A stretch of 64,000 nt of DNA from an uncultured Eubacteriales bacterium (GCA_934643185.1 CAKUBN010000008.1:1-64000), one strand, 5' to 3'. Positions 20,016-30,386 are shown, numbered from the stretch's first letter. The notes: generated by a model not told the origin, from the letters alone. Numbers and translations: made by a program.

Positions 20016-20786
20016 TTGAAGTTGATTTCTTGGAACGTAAACGGGTTGCGCGCCTGCATGACAAAGGGTTTTAATGACTTTTTAGCGGCGGAAGACCCCG
20101 ATGTTATCTGCTTGCAGGAAACGAAAATGCAGCGCGAGCAGGCGGATTTTGATTTTGCGGGGTACACGGAATTCTGGAACTCCGCCGAGAAAAAAGGGTA
20201 TGCCGGCACGGCGATCTTTACAAAAACAGAGCCGCTTAATGTGACGTATGGCATCGGCGACGAACAGTTTGACTGCGAGGGGCGCGTGATCTGCGCGGAA
20301 TTCCCGGAGTTTTACCTTGTGACCGTGTACACGCCGAACGCTCAAAAAGAGCTTGTGCGCATTGATTTTCGCATGGCGTTTGAGGATAAGTTCCGCGCGT
20401 ATCTCGAAAGGCTGCACGAAACGAAGCCGGTTATTGTGTGCGGCGACATGAATGTGGCACACAGGCGCATCGACATCAAAAACGCAAAGCCGAACATCGG
20501 CAGCGCGGGATTTTCGTACGAAGAAAGAGGGAAGTTTTCCGAACTGCTCGCGGCGGGTTTTGTGGATTCGTTCCGCGAGCTGTACCCGGATGCGGCGGAC
20601 GCGTACTCCTGGTGGTCGTACATGGGCAAGGCGCGCGAGAAAAACGTCGGCTGGCGCATTGACTATTTTCTCATCACGGAGGAGCTGAAAAAGAATTTGG
20701 CGGACAGCAAGATCCTCTCCGACGTGATGGGCAGCGACCATTGCCCGGTGGAGCTCATCTTGAATTTTAGCGAGGAAAACGCATGA
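20016..20786 (+). CDS. xth: Exodeoxyribonuclease III / AP endonuclease
   Basis: 256 aa. All ExoIII motifs are present: ISWNVNGLRACM, DVICLQETKMQ, CGDMNVAHRRIDI, WRIDYFLITEEL and the final SDHCPVEL. Base-excision repair enzyme that cuts at abasic sites. It starts with TTG at 20016, eight nt after GGAAGTG; the family's N-terminal MKLISWNVNG begins exactly there. Its TGA overlaps the ATG of the following pyrophosphatase-like gene (ATGA), so the two are translationally coupled. Confidence 0.95.
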   Translation: MKLISWNVNGLRACMTKGFNDFLAAEDPDVICLQETKMQREQADFDFAGYTEFWNSAEKKGYAGTAIFTKTEPLNVTYGIGDEQFDCEGRVICAEFPEFYLVTVYTPNAQKELVRIDFRMAFEDKFRAYLERLHETKPVIVCGDMNVAHRRIDIKNAKPNIGSAGFSYEERGKFSELLAAGFVDSFRELYPDAADAYSWWSYMGKAREKNVGWRIDYFLITEELKKNLADSKILSDVMGSDHCPVELILNFSEENA

Positions 20787-21430
20787 TTTTTAAGGAGAAA
20801 AAGACACCGACGCTTTTGATGATGCCTTTGGCGAACGGCTGGCGCGCGGTGCACAAGAAATATAAAAACGAATACGGCACGGTGATCTGCACCGAAAAGG
20901 GTGGTACGGTGGAAGTCGTGGCGGACTTCGGTGAATTTTCCACCGAGCGTACGGAAGCGGTGGAAAGCGCTGCGGCGATGATTTTTGAAAACAGCGGCGT
21001 GAAAGAGATTACGGTGGACGGAGAGAAGCTTACCCGCGAAGCGTGGCAGGAAAAAGAAGATGCGCGCCTAAATGCGCTGCACAGGACGCGGGAGGATTAC
21101 AAAAATGTGCTCGGAAAGCCCGTGCACTGCGTGACGGACAGGCCGCTTGGCTCTGCGCACCCGCGTTATCCGGAGATGATCTACCCCGTGAACTACGGCT
21201 ATGTGCCGGGCGTGATGGCGGGGGATAACGCCGAGCAGGACGTGTACATTTTGGGTCCAACGGAGCCGCTTAAAACCTTTGACGGCGTGGTGATCGCGGT
21301 GGTGCATCGCTTTAACGACGTGGAAGACAAGTGGGTGGCAGCGGAAAAGACCGGCGTTTACACGGCGGAGGAAATCCTGAAAATTCTCGATTTTCAGGAA
21401 AAATACTACGAAAGCGAGCTGATCCTCTAA
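20783..21430 (+). CDS. Inorganic pyrophosphatase-like protein with an extra N-terminal domain
   Basis: 215 aa. The C-terminal ~105 residues (from about 110) resemble the small pyrophosphatase-like proteins of clostridia: TDRPLGSAHP, YPVNYGYVPGVMAGDNAEQD, then VIAVVHRFNDVEDKWV. The acidic metal-site residues are partly kept. The first ~105 residues (YKNEYGTVICTEKGGTVEVV and an alpha-helical part) match nothing I recognise. ATGA overlap with xth, and its stop TAA is followed at once by the AraC regulator ATG. Pyrophosphate hydrolysis is likely but the cellular target of this variant is not clear. Confidence 0.75.
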   Translation: MIFKEKKTPTLLMMPLANGWRAVHKKYKNEYGTVICTEKGGTVEVVADFGEFSTERTEAVESAAAMIFENSGVKEITVDGEKLTREAWQEKEDARLNALHRTREDYKNVLGKPVHCVTDRPLGSAHPRYPEMIYPVNYGYVPGVMAGDNAEQDVYILGPTEPLKTFDGVVIAVVHRFNDVEDKWVAAEKTGVYTAEEILKILDFQEKYYESELIL

Positions 21431-22393
21431 ATGACCGAAGAACTCATGCGCAGGCTACGGGTCATCACGCCGGAGGAACAGCGCATTTTGGACGGCGGTG
21501 CGGTGGACAAGGCGGCGTACACGGCGCGGGCGGTATTTACGGTGGACAGCGAGAAGCTTTTGGAGCGCGGGCGGCTCATCTCCGTGCGCGCGCACACGCG
21601 GTTTGCACCGTTCCCCAGACACGCACACAGCTATATTGAAATCATGTACATGTGCTCCGGCAAGATGGTGCACCGCATCAACGGCGGCGAGCCCATCACC
21701 GTACATGCGGGCGAGCTGCTGTTTTTGGGGCGCGGCGCTTCGCATGAGATAGAACGTGCGGAATATGAGGACATTGCGGTGAATTTCATTGTGCTGCCGC
21801 AGTTCTTTGATACGGCGTTGGAGCGCATCGGCGCGGACAACGCGCTTGGGCGGTTCATCGCGAACAGCATCAGCCGCGCGGGGGGCTCGGATTTTTTACT
21901 GTTTAGAGTTGCGGATGTGCTGCCGGTGCAGAATCTCGTTGAAAACCTCGTTTGGACGCTTGTGAACGACACGAAAAACCGCAGACGCATTACGCAGAAC
22001 ACGATGGCGCTGCTGTTTTTGGAGCTTTTGAACTGCACGGATAAGCTGGCGGCGAGCGAAAACGAGGGCGATCACAGCGCACTTGTGATGACGGCGCTGC
22101 GGGAGATTGAAGAAAATTACCGCACGGCGAGCTTGACGGACATTGCGGAAAAGTACGGTGTGACGATTTCGTACCTCAGCGCGGCGGTACACAGCACGAC
22201 GGGGTTCACGTTTAAATCGCTTTTGCGGCGCAAGCGAATGGAGAAAGCGGCGGCACTGCTTTCCGGCACGAGGCTTTCCGTGAGCGATATTATCATGGCG
22301 GTGGGGTATGAGAACACGAGCTATTTTTACAGGGCGTTTTCGGAAATGTACGGCGTGACACCAAGGGAGTATCGGTTGAGGCAGAGAGGTTAG
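21431..22393 (+). CDS. AraC-family transcriptional regulator with cupin sensor domain
   Basis: 320 aa. A cupin-like domain (about 45-130; FPRHAHSYIEIMYMCSGKMVH) would bind a sugar or similar ligand; two helix-turn-helix motifs at the C-terminus (about 220-318) include DIAEKYGVTISYLSAAVHSTTG and the AraC signature around VGYENTSYFYRAFSEMYGVTPREYR. Starts directly after the stop of the pyrophosphatase-like gene, with no room for its own promoter. It faces the arabinofuranosidase gene and precedes the rhamnose genes, so it may control sugar genes nearby (inference). Confidence 0.88.
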   Translation: MTEELMRRLRVITPEEQRILDGGAVDKAAYTARAVFTVDSEKLLERGRLISVRAHTRFAPFPRHAHSYIEIMYMCSGKMVHRINGGEPITVHAGELLFLGRGASHEIERAEYEDIAVNFIVLPQFFDTALERIGADNALGRFIANSISRAGGSDFLLFRVADVLPVQNLVENLVWTLVNDTKNRRRITQNTMALLFLELLNCTDKLAASENEGDHSALVMTALREIEENYRTASLTDIAEKYGVTISYLSAAVHSTTGFTFKSLLRRKRMEKAAALLSGTRLSVSDIIMAVGYENTSYFYRAFSEMYGVTPREYRLRQRG

Positions 22394-22407
22394 TACGCAT
22401 AAAATAA

Positions 22408-22483
22408 CGCCGCACGCTCGATGAGGAAAACGAGGGTGCGGCGCTGCTTTATTTCTGAGAATTTGCCGCCTTTGAAAAGGCGG
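22408..22483 (-). repeat. GCCGCAC hairpin module and decayed multi-hairpin repeat
   Basis: Hairpin CGCCGCACGCTCG with CGAGGGTGCGGCG (22408-22443, one mismatch) followed by a CCGCC-TTTGAAAA-GGCGG hairpin (about 22466-22483) and an AACTTTTAACTACGC end. This is the arrangement seen beside copies 2 and 6, strongly shortened. It sits between the convergent AraC and arabinofuranosidase genes. Confidence 0.5.
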
Positions 22484-22518
22484 GCGAAACTTTTAACTAC
22501 GCTTTTCGGAAGCTCGGT

Positions 22519-24048
<1,530 letters not shown>

Positions 24049-24055
24049 TCAAAAG

Positions 24056-24067
24056 TTGTATGTACAA
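24056..24067. promoter_or_regulatory. AraR-type operator of the arabinofuranosidase gene
   Basis: Perfect inverted repeat TTGTA-TG-TACAA. The core agrees with the Bacillus AraR operator (ATTTGTACGTACAAAT). It lies about 5-16 bp downstream of the expected transcription start of abfA, a good place for repression. Binding is inferred. Confidence 0.6.
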
Positions 24068-24078
24068 TTTATGTGTTC

Positions 24079-24107
24079 ATTTTAGCTTGATTTTTTTGGA
24101 ATGTCAA
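24079..24107 (-). promoter_or_regulatory. Promoter of the arabinofuranosidase gene
   Basis: Minus strand -35 TTGACA (24107-24102), 17-bp spacer, -10 TAAAAT (24084-24079). Confidence 0.7.
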
Positions 24108-24296
24108 CGCTATTTCGGCGGAATTCTTTTGCTGTGTGCCGAAAAGTGAAGCGCGGATTTGTGCAGTTTTGCGGAATAGACTTTTTTATAGCGAAAAAGT
24201 TAAAATAAAGACAGTTTTAAATGAAAACAACGTCCTTATTTTTTAGCGCAGTTCCTGTTATACTGTTGCTGTAAACGAAAAACGGAGGCGGCGTAT

Positions 24297-25685
24297 ATGA
24301 AAACGTATTTGGCGGTGGACATTGGGGCTTCGAGCGGGCGGCACATTTTGGGGTGGCTTGAGGACGGCAAGCTGAAGCTGAAAGAGATCTACCGCTTTAA
24401 AAACGGGGCGGAAGACAAAAACGGGCACTTGTGCTGGGACATTGACCGCCTTGAAAGTGAAGTCATGAACGGCATTGCGGCATGTGACGCTGCGCCCGAG
24501 AGCGTGGCGGTGGACACGTGGGCTGTGGACTACGTTTTGCTGGACGAAAACGGTGAGCGCATCTGCCCGGCGGTGGCGTACCGCGACGGCCGCACGGAGA
24601 CGGTGCCGGACGAACTTGAAAAAACGATTCCGTTTGCGTGGCTGTACGGGAGAACGGGCATCCAGATGCAGAAGTTCAACACGGTGTATCAGCTGGCGGC
24701 ACAGAAAAAGGAAACGCCGGAGGTATTTGAAAAGGCCGAAAAGTTTTTGATGATCCCGGAGTATCTTTCCTATAAGCTTTCGGGCGTGGCGGTGAACGAA
24801 TACACGAACGCGAGCACGACGGCGATGGTCTCTGCGGAAAATAAGACGTGGGACAAGGAAATTTTGGCGCGGATAGGGCTGCCGGAGGAAATTTTCGGCA
24901 CGCTGCACATGCCGGGCGAAGCGCTCGGCGGGCTGACGGAAAGCGTGAAGGAGAAGGTCGGGTTTGATTTGACGGTGCGGCTTGCGGCTTCGCACGACAC
25001 GGCTTCCGCGTTTCTGGCAGTGCCGGCGAAGGATGAGAACGCAGTGTTCCTTTCGAGCGGCACGTGGAGCCTCATTGGCGTGGAGCTGAAAGCGCCGGTG
25101 ACGAACGACGAGAGCCGTGCACAGAATTTTACAAACGAGGGCGGGTATGAGTACCGCTATCGGTATTTGAAAAACATTATGGGCCTTTGGATGCTGCAGA
25201 ATATGCGGCATGAGCTTGGCGACGAGAACAGCTTTGATAAGTTGACGGAGCTTGCGCAGAGCGCGGCGGATTATAAGGGCCGTGTGGACGTGAACGCAGA
25301 GTGCTTCTTGGCGCCGAAAAACATGTGTGCGGCGGTGAAAAACGAGCTTATGAAGCAGGGCTTCAAAGAACCGACGGTGCCGGAGATGCTCTCCTGTGTA
25401 TACCACAGTCTGGCGGAAAGCTACGCCGAGACGATAAAGGCACTTGAAAAGCTGACGGGCAAAGTATATACGAGTTTAAATATCGTCGGCGGCGGCAGCC
25501 GGGACGAATATTTGAATAAACTCACGGCGAAAGCTTGCAAATTACCTGTATATGCGGGCCCGACAGAGGGCACGGCCATCGGTAATCTCATCGTGCAGAT
25601 GATCGCGGACGGCGAGCTTGCGAGCGTACAGCAGGCGCGCGACGTGATACGGGACAGCTTTGAAATTAAAATTTACGAACCCTGA
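24297..25685 (+). CDS. rhaB: Rhamnulokinase
   Basis: 462 aa FGGY-family kinase: VDIGASSGRHILGWLEDG at the N-terminus, VDTWAVDYVLLDENG, ASHDTASAFLAVPA, SSGTWSLIGVEL and the C-terminal NIVGGGSRDEYLNKL. It phosphorylates L-rhamnulose to rhamnulose-1-P. GGAGG sits before the ATG. A TATACT -10 box lies at 24259-24264 with a poor -35, as expected for an activator-dependent promoter. First gene of the rhamnose cluster; rhaA and rhaD follow after coaBC. Confidence 0.94.
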   Translation: MKTYLAVDIGASSGRHILGWLEDGKLKLKEIYRFKNGAEDKNGHLCWDIDRLESEVMNGIAACDAAPESVAVDTWAVDYVLLDENGERICPAVAYRDGRTETVPDELEKTIPFAWLYGRTGIQMQKFNTVYQLAAQKKETPEVFEKAEKFLMIPEYLSYKLSGVAVNEYTNASTTAMVSAENKTWDKEILARIGLPEEIFGTLHMPGEALGGLTESVKEKVGFDLTVRLAASHDTASAFLAVPAKDENAVFLSSGTWSLIGVELKAPVTNDESRAQNFTNEGGYEYRYRYLKNIMGLWMLQNMRHELGDENSFDKLTELAQSAADYKGRVDVNAECFLAPKNMCAAVKNELMKQGFKEPTVPEMLSCVYHSLAESYAETIKALEKLTGKVYTSLNIVGGGSRDEYLNKLTAKACKLPVYAGPTEGTAIGNLIVQMIADGELASVQQARDVIRDSFEIKIYEP

Positions 25686-25700
25686 AAAGTGTATTATAAT
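25672..25700 (+). promoter_or_regulatory. Promoter for coaBC (and downstream rhaA/rhaD)
   Basis: TTTACG (25672-25677, inside the end of rhaB), 17-bp spacer, TATAAT (25695-25700). It would let the essential coaBC gene be expressed without rhamnose. Confidence 0.5.
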
Positions 25701-25731
25701 AGAGTAAAAACCAAACGGAAAGGACGATAAA

Positions 25732-26928
25732 ATGCTGAAAGGTAAAACGGTTTTACTGGGCGTGACGGGCAGCATTGCGGCGTACAAAATTGCGGGGCTT
25801 GCGAGTATGCTGAAAAAGCAGCACGCGGATATTACGGTGCTGATGACGCAGAACGCCACGAATTTTATCAACCCCATTACATTTGAGACTTTGACGGGCA
25901 ACAAGTGCCTCATCGATACGTTCGACCGCAATTTCCAGTACAGCGTGGAGCACGTTGCGCTGGCAAAGCGCGCGGACATTGTGCTCATCGCCCCCGCGAG
26001 CGCGAATGTCATCGGCAAAATTGCGAACGGCATTGCGGACGACATGCTGACGACGACCGTGATGGCGTGCCGCTGCCCGATTTTGATTTCGCCTGCGATG
26101 AACACGAATATGTTCTTGAACCCCATTGTGCAGGATAATCTTGCAAAACTGAGACGCTTCGGGTACACGGTGATCGAGCCGGACAGCGGGTATTTGGCTT
26201 GCGGTGATATAGGCGCGGGCAAGATGCCTTCCGAAAAGACGCTGTTTGACTGGATCATGCAGACGATCGGTGCGGAGAAAGATCTTGCAGGGCAGAAAAT
26301 CCTCGTGACGGCGGGCGCAACGGCGGAGAAGATCGACCCCGTGCGGTTCATCACGAACCACTCGACAGGTAAAATGGGCTGCGCGCTTGCACGCCGTGCG
26401 GCGATGCGCGGTGCGGACGTGACGCTCGTCTGCGCGAACATGACCGTGGAACCGCCTCCGTTTGTGACGGTGGTGAAGGCGGAATCTGCGGAAGACATGT
26501 TCAACGCGGTGACGAGCCGTGCGCCGAAGATGGACGTCATCATCAAAGCGGCGGCGGTGGCGGATTACCGCCCGAAAACGGTCGCCGAGGAGAAAATCAA
26601 AAAGCACGACGGCGGCATGAGCATTGAGCTTGAGCGCACGCAGGACATTCTGGCGTACCTCGGCGCGCACAAGCCCGCGGGGCAGTTCCTCTGCGGCTTT
26701 GCGATGGAGACCGAAAATCTCATTGAAAACGCGCGTGGAAAGCTCGAGCGCAAGAACCTCGATATGATCGCGGCGAACAGCCTGCGCACGAAGGGTGCGG
26801 GCTTTGCGGGCGATACGAACGTGGTGACGCTGCTGACAAAAGACGAAACAGAGGAGTTGCCGATGCTCTCAAAAGACGAGACGGCAGATCGCATTTTAAC
26901 AAAAATCAACACGCTTAGGAAAGGATGA
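25732..26928 (+). CDS. coaBC: Bifunctional phosphopantothenoylcysteine decarboxylase / phosphopantothenate-cysteine ligase
   Basis: 398 aa, two enzymes of coenzyme A synthesis in one chain. CoaC part (about 1-175): VTGSIAAYKIA, active-site His in VEHVALAKRAD, SPAMNTNMF and ACGDIGAGKM. CoaB part (about 185-398): ILVTAGATAEKIDPVRFITN, STGKMG and KAAAVADYRP. Normal length and motifs, so likely active. It sits between rhaB and rhaA, with its own promoter, and its TGA overlaps the ATG at 26925 upstream of rhaA. This housekeeping gene inside a sugar operon is unusual. Confidence 0.95.
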   Translation: MLKGKTVLLGVTGSIAAYKIAGLASMLKKQHADITVLMTQNATNFINPITFETLTGNKCLIDTFDRNFQYSVEHVALAKRADIVLIAPASANVIGKIANGIADDMLTTTVMACRCPILISPAMNTNMFLNPIVQDNLAKLRRFGYTVIEPDSGYLACGDIGAGKMPSEKTLFDWIMQTIGAEKDLAGQKILVTAGATAEKIDPVRFITNHSTGKMGCALARRAAMRGADVTLVCANMTVEPPPFVTVVKAESAEDMFNAVTSRAPKMDVIIKAAAVADYRPKTVAEEKIKKHDGGMSIELERTQDILAYLGAHKPAGQFLCGFAMETENLIENARGKLERKNLDMIAANSLRTKGAGFAGDTNVVTLLTKDETEELPMLSKDETADRILTKINTLRKG

Positions 26929-26933
26929 ACGAT

Positions 26934-28199
26934 ATGACACAGTATGAGGCGGCAAAAAAGCGCTATGCCGAGCGCGGTGTGGACGCCGACGCTGCCATCA
27001 ACACGCTGAAAAGCGTGCCGGTCTCTCTGCACTGCTGGCAAGGCGACGACGTGCGCGGCTTTGACGGCGACCCGAATGCCCCGCTGACGGGCGGCATTCA
27101 GACGACGGGCAACTACCCCGGCCGTGCGCGCACGCCGGAGGAGCTGATGGCGGACATCGACGAGGTGCTGCGCCTTTGCCCCGGCACGAAGAAGCTGAAT
27201 TTACACGCGAGCTACGCGATCTTCACCGAAGAAAACGGCGGCTGGGTGGACAGAGATAAGCTGGAGCCGAAGCACTTTGCGCCGTGGGTGAAGTTCTGCA
27301 AGGAGCGCGGGCTGGGATGTGACTTTAACCCGACGTATTTTTCGCACCCGAAGTGCGACCCGCTGACGCTCTCGAGCCCGAACCCGGAGACGCGCAAATT
27401 CTGGGTGGAGCACGGCAAGGCGTGTATCCGCATTTCGCAGTATCTGGCGGAGGAGCTCGGTCAGCCGTGCATCATGAACATCTGGACGGGCGACGGACTG
27501 AAAGATATTCCCGCCGACCGCATGACGCCGCGCATGCTGTATAAAGAGTCTCTCGATGAGATTCTCTCTGAGCCGTACGATTTTAACCTTGTAAAGCCGT
27601 GTGTGGAATCGAAGGTGTTCGGTATCGGGGTGGAGGCGTACACGGTGGGCAGTGCGGAATTTGCACTGAGCTATGCGGCGATGAATAAAGATAAGTGCAT
27701 CCCGCTGCTCGATAACGGCCACTACCACCCGACGGAGGTCGTATCCGATAAAATTCCGGCGATGCTGACATTCTTCCCGGAGATTGCGCTGCACATCACG
27801 CGCGGCGTGCGCTGGGACAGCGACCACGTGGTGCTGTTTGACGACGAGACAAAGGAGATTGCGAAGGAGATCGTGCGCTGCGGCGGGCTTTCGGGTCGTG
27901 TTAAGATTGCGCTCGATTACTTTGACGCGTCCATCAACCGTATCGGCGCGTGGGTGACGGGCTTCCGCAATGTACAGAAGGCGCTGTTGTTCGCGCTGTT
28001 GCAGCCGACGGAGGAGCTGACGAAGCTGCAGAACGAGCAGGACTTCACGTCTTTGATGATCCGCGCGGAGGAGTTGAAAACGATGCCGTTCGGCGATGTT
28101 TGGGCGGAATACTGCAAGGAACAGAATGTCCCCGCAGACGACATGGCGTGGCTTTCTGAAATTAAAAAATACGAAAACGAAGTGCTTTTAAAGCGCTGA
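26934..28199 (+). CDS. rhaA: L-rhamnose isomerase
   Basis: 421 aa. Converts L-rhamnose to L-rhamnulose. Typical N-terminal SVPVSLHCWQGDDVRGFD, NLHASYAI, metal-site EAYTVGS, LDNGHYHPTE and HITRGVRWDSDHVV. I prefer the ATG at 26934 since AGGAAAGG lies 9-10 nt before it; the ATG at 26925 overlaps the coaBC stop and leaves no spacing. Normal length (Bacillus enzymes about 424). 14 bp before rhaD. Confidence 0.95.
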   Translation: MTQYEAAKKRYAERGVDADAAINTLKSVPVSLHCWQGDDVRGFDGDPNAPLTGGIQTTGNYPGRARTPEELMADIDEVLRLCPGTKKLNLHASYAIFTEENGGWVDRDKLEPKHFAPWVKFCKERGLGCDFNPTYFSHPKCDPLTLSSPNPETRKFWVEHGKACIRISQYLAEELGQPCIMNIWTGDGLKDIPADRMTPRMLYKESLDEILSEPYDFNLVKPCVESKVFGIGVEAYTVGSAEFALSYAAMNKDKCIPLLDNGHYHPTEVVSDKIPAMLTFFPEIALHITRGVRWDSDHVVLFDDETKEIAKEIVRCGGLSGRVKIALDYFDASINRIGAWVTGFRNVQKALLFALLQPTEELTKLQNEQDFTSLMIRAEELKTMPFGDVWAEYCKEQNVPADDMAWLSEIKKYENEVLLKR

Positions 28200-28213
28200 G
28201 GAGGTATATAAAA

Positions 28214-29035
28214 ATGATGACGGAAATTCCCGCAGTACGCGGTTTTATCCGCATGTGCACGGACGGCTGGGAGCAGGGCTGGCACGAGAGAAACGGCGGC
28301 AACCTGACCTACCGCATGAAGCTGGAAGAAGTGGAGCAGTGCCGTCCGTTTTTCACCGCGCCGCGCGAGTGGAACAGCATGGGCGTGCAGGCAGATAACT
28401 TAAAGGGCGAATATTTCATCACGACGGGCAGCGGCAAGTTTTTGCGCAATGTGCAGGATGACCCGGAGCACAACATCGGTATTGTAGAGATCAACGATGC
28501 GGGCGACAGCTGGCGCATTGTGTGGGGCCTTGAGAACGGCGCGCGCCCGACGAGCGAATTCCCGAGCCACTTTATGAACCACAGTGTGCGCAAGGCGGCG
28601 ACGAACGGCGCTTACCGCGTCATTTACCACGCGCACACGCCGAATCTCATCGCGATGACGTACATCATGCCGCTGACGGCGCGCGACTTTACGCGTGCTT
28701 TATGGCAGAGCGCCACGGAGTGCCCGGTGGTGTTCCCCGGCGGCGTGGGCGTGGTGCCGTGGATGGTGCCGGGCGGCGCGGACATTGCGATGGCGACGAG
28801 CGAGCTGATGAAAAAATATGACGCGGCCGTTTGGGCGCACCACGGCTTGTTCGTTTCCGGACCGGATTACGACATTACGTTTGGCCTCATGCACACGATC
28901 GAGAAGGCGGCGCAAATTTATATGCTTGCTATTACGGCGGGCGGCGGTAAAATTCGCCAGACCATTACAGACGACAATTTGAGAGCCATTGCGAAGGAAT
29001 TCGGCGTGGAACTGAACGAAGAATTTTTGAACTGA
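28214..29035 (+). CDS. rhaD: Rhamnulose-1-phosphate aldolase
   Basis: 273 aa class II aldolase. It splits L-rhamnulose-1-P into dihydroxyacetone phosphate and L-lactaldehyde. Zinc and catalytic signatures: NGGNLTYR, TGSGKFLRN, YHAHTPNLIAMT (His pair), and WAHHGLFVSGPD. GAGGAGGTA upstream of the ATG. In line with rhaA; the lactaldehyde it makes would go to the following FucO-like reductase. Confidence 0.95.
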   Translation: MMTEIPAVRGFIRMCTDGWEQGWHERNGGNLTYRMKLEEVEQCRPFFTAPREWNSMGVQADNLKGEYFITTGSGKFLRNVQDDPEHNIGIVEINDAGDSWRIVWGLENGARPTSEFPSHFMNHSVRKAATNGAYRVIYHAHTPNLIAMTYIMPLTARDFTRALWQSATECPVVFPGGVGVVPWMVPGGADIAMATSELMKKYDAAVWAHHGLFVSGPDYDITFGLMHTIEKAAQIYMLAITAGGGKIRQTITDDNLRAIAKEFGVELNEEFLN

Positions 29036-29075
29036 TATTTACAGTTTTGTTACAAACAATCTGTGCGGACAGGTG

Positions 29076-29081
29076 TATAAT
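29076..29081 (+). promoter_or_regulatory. Possible -10 box of the fucO-like gene
   Basis: TATAAT 48 bp before the start codon, without a clear -35 at the usual distance. A short TCCCA-TATT-TGGGA hairpin (29099-29112) stands just before the ribosome binding site. Confidence 0.35.
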
Positions 29082-29128
29082 CTACTTAGTTAAAAAATTC
29101 CCATATTTGGGATTAGGAGATGTATTTT

Positions 29129-30303
29129 ATGGTCAGCAGAATCGTATTGAACACAATTTCTTATCACGGCAAGGGCGCGATTGAAAAGATTCCGGAGGAG
29201 CTTCAGGCGCGCGGCTACAAAAAGCTTTTGTTTGCTCGGACCCGGACCTTTTGAAGTTCGGCGTTACGCAGAAGGTGACGGATCTTCTGGACAAGGCCGG
29301 CTTCCCGTATTCCGTTTACAGCGAGATCAAGCCGAACCCGACGATTGAGAACGTACAGCACGGCGTTGAGGCCTTCAAGGTTTCCGGCGCAGACTGCATC
29401 GTGACCATTGGCGGCGGCTCCTCCATGGATACCGCAAAGGCCATCGGCGTCATCATTGAGAACCCGGAGTTCGCAGACGTTCGCTCTCTGGAGGGCGTTG
29501 CGCCGACGAAGAAGCACGCGGTGTTCACCATTGCTGTGCCGACCACTGCCGGTACCGCTGCGGAAGTGACAATCAACTACGTTATCACCGACGTGGAAAA
29601 GAAGAGAAAGTTCGTCTGCGTAGACACGAACGACATCCCGGAGATCGCGGTTGTTGACCCGGATATGATGTCCTCCATGCCGAAGGGCCTGACCGCTGCG
29701 ACCGGTATGGACGCTTTGACCCACGCGATCGAGGGTTACATCACGAAGGGTGCCTGCACCATTTCCGATATGTTCCATCTGGAGGCCATCCGCCTGATCT
29801 CCGAGAACCTGCGCGGCGCGGTGCAGAACACCGAAGCCGGCAGAGAGGGTATGGCGCTCGGCCAGTACATTGCAGGCATGGGCTTCTCGAACGTTGGCCT
29901 CGGCATTGTGCACTCCATGGCACACGGCCTGTCCGCTCTGTATGACACCCCGCACGGCGTGGCTTGCGCGATCATCCTGCCGACCGGCCTCGAGTACAAC
30001 AAGTCCGTTGCAGGCGAGCGTTACCGTGCAGTAGGCAAGGCTATGGGCGTTGAGGGCATTGACGCAATGACCGCTGAAGAAGCTGCTGACGCAACGATCG
30101 CTGAAGAAGCTGCTGACGCAACGATCGCGGCTGTGAAGAAACTGAGCGAGGATGTGGGCATTCCGGCAAACCTGAAGGGCATCCTGAAGGAAGAAGACGT
30201 ACAGTTCCTTGCAGAGAGCGCATTTGCAGATGCTTGCTGCCCGGGCAACCCGCGCGACACCTCCGTGGAGGAGATCGCCGAGCTGTACAGAAGCCTGATG
30301 TAA
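29129..30303 (+). pseudogene. fucO: Lactaldehyde reductase / iron-containing alcohol dehydrogenase (FucO-like), frameshifted as given
   Basis: The ATG at 29129 opens a good N-terminus (VSRIVLNTISYHGKGAIEKI) that stops at TGA 29252-29254. The rest of the protein continues in another frame from at least 29227 (VCSDPDLLKFGVTQKVTD). One missing base in the CTTTTG run near 29225-29230 would restore one frame of about 390 codons. The body has GGGSSMDTAKA, TTAGTAAEVTI and the metal ligands of FucO-type enzymes (ATGMDALTHAIE; HSMAHGLSALYDTPHG). A 27-bp in-frame duplication is present near 30073. It would reduce lactaldehyde to 1,2-propanediol with NADH. Either a real null, a programmed shift, or a sequencing error. 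Confidence 0.85.
30073..30126 (+). repeat. 27-bp perfect tandem duplication inside the fucO-like gene
   Basis: Two identical 27-bp units (30073-30099 and 30100-30126) encode AEEAADATI twice, in frame. The insertion lies in a surface-like Ala/Glu helix, so it may be tolerated. Confidence 0.95.
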
Positions 30304-30340
30304 GTTTGGCTTTTGCCTTAAAATAGCTGAATAAAACATA

Positions 30341-30386
30341 AAGCCCCCCGCTTTCGGAAGAGTGATTTTCCGGGAGCGGGGGGCTT
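30341..30386. terminator. Bidirectional terminator between fucO and the CsbB-like gene
   Basis: Arms AAGCCCCCCGCT and AGCGGGGGGCTT, with further pairing inside, and a T-rich tract after it on the plus strand. It separates convergent genes. Confidence 0.85.

Noticed and set aside
24268..24285. CcpA-type cre site before rhaB (TGTAAACGAAAAAC)
   Set aside because: The left part fits, but the conserved CA at the end is shifted by one base, so it does not meet the consensus.
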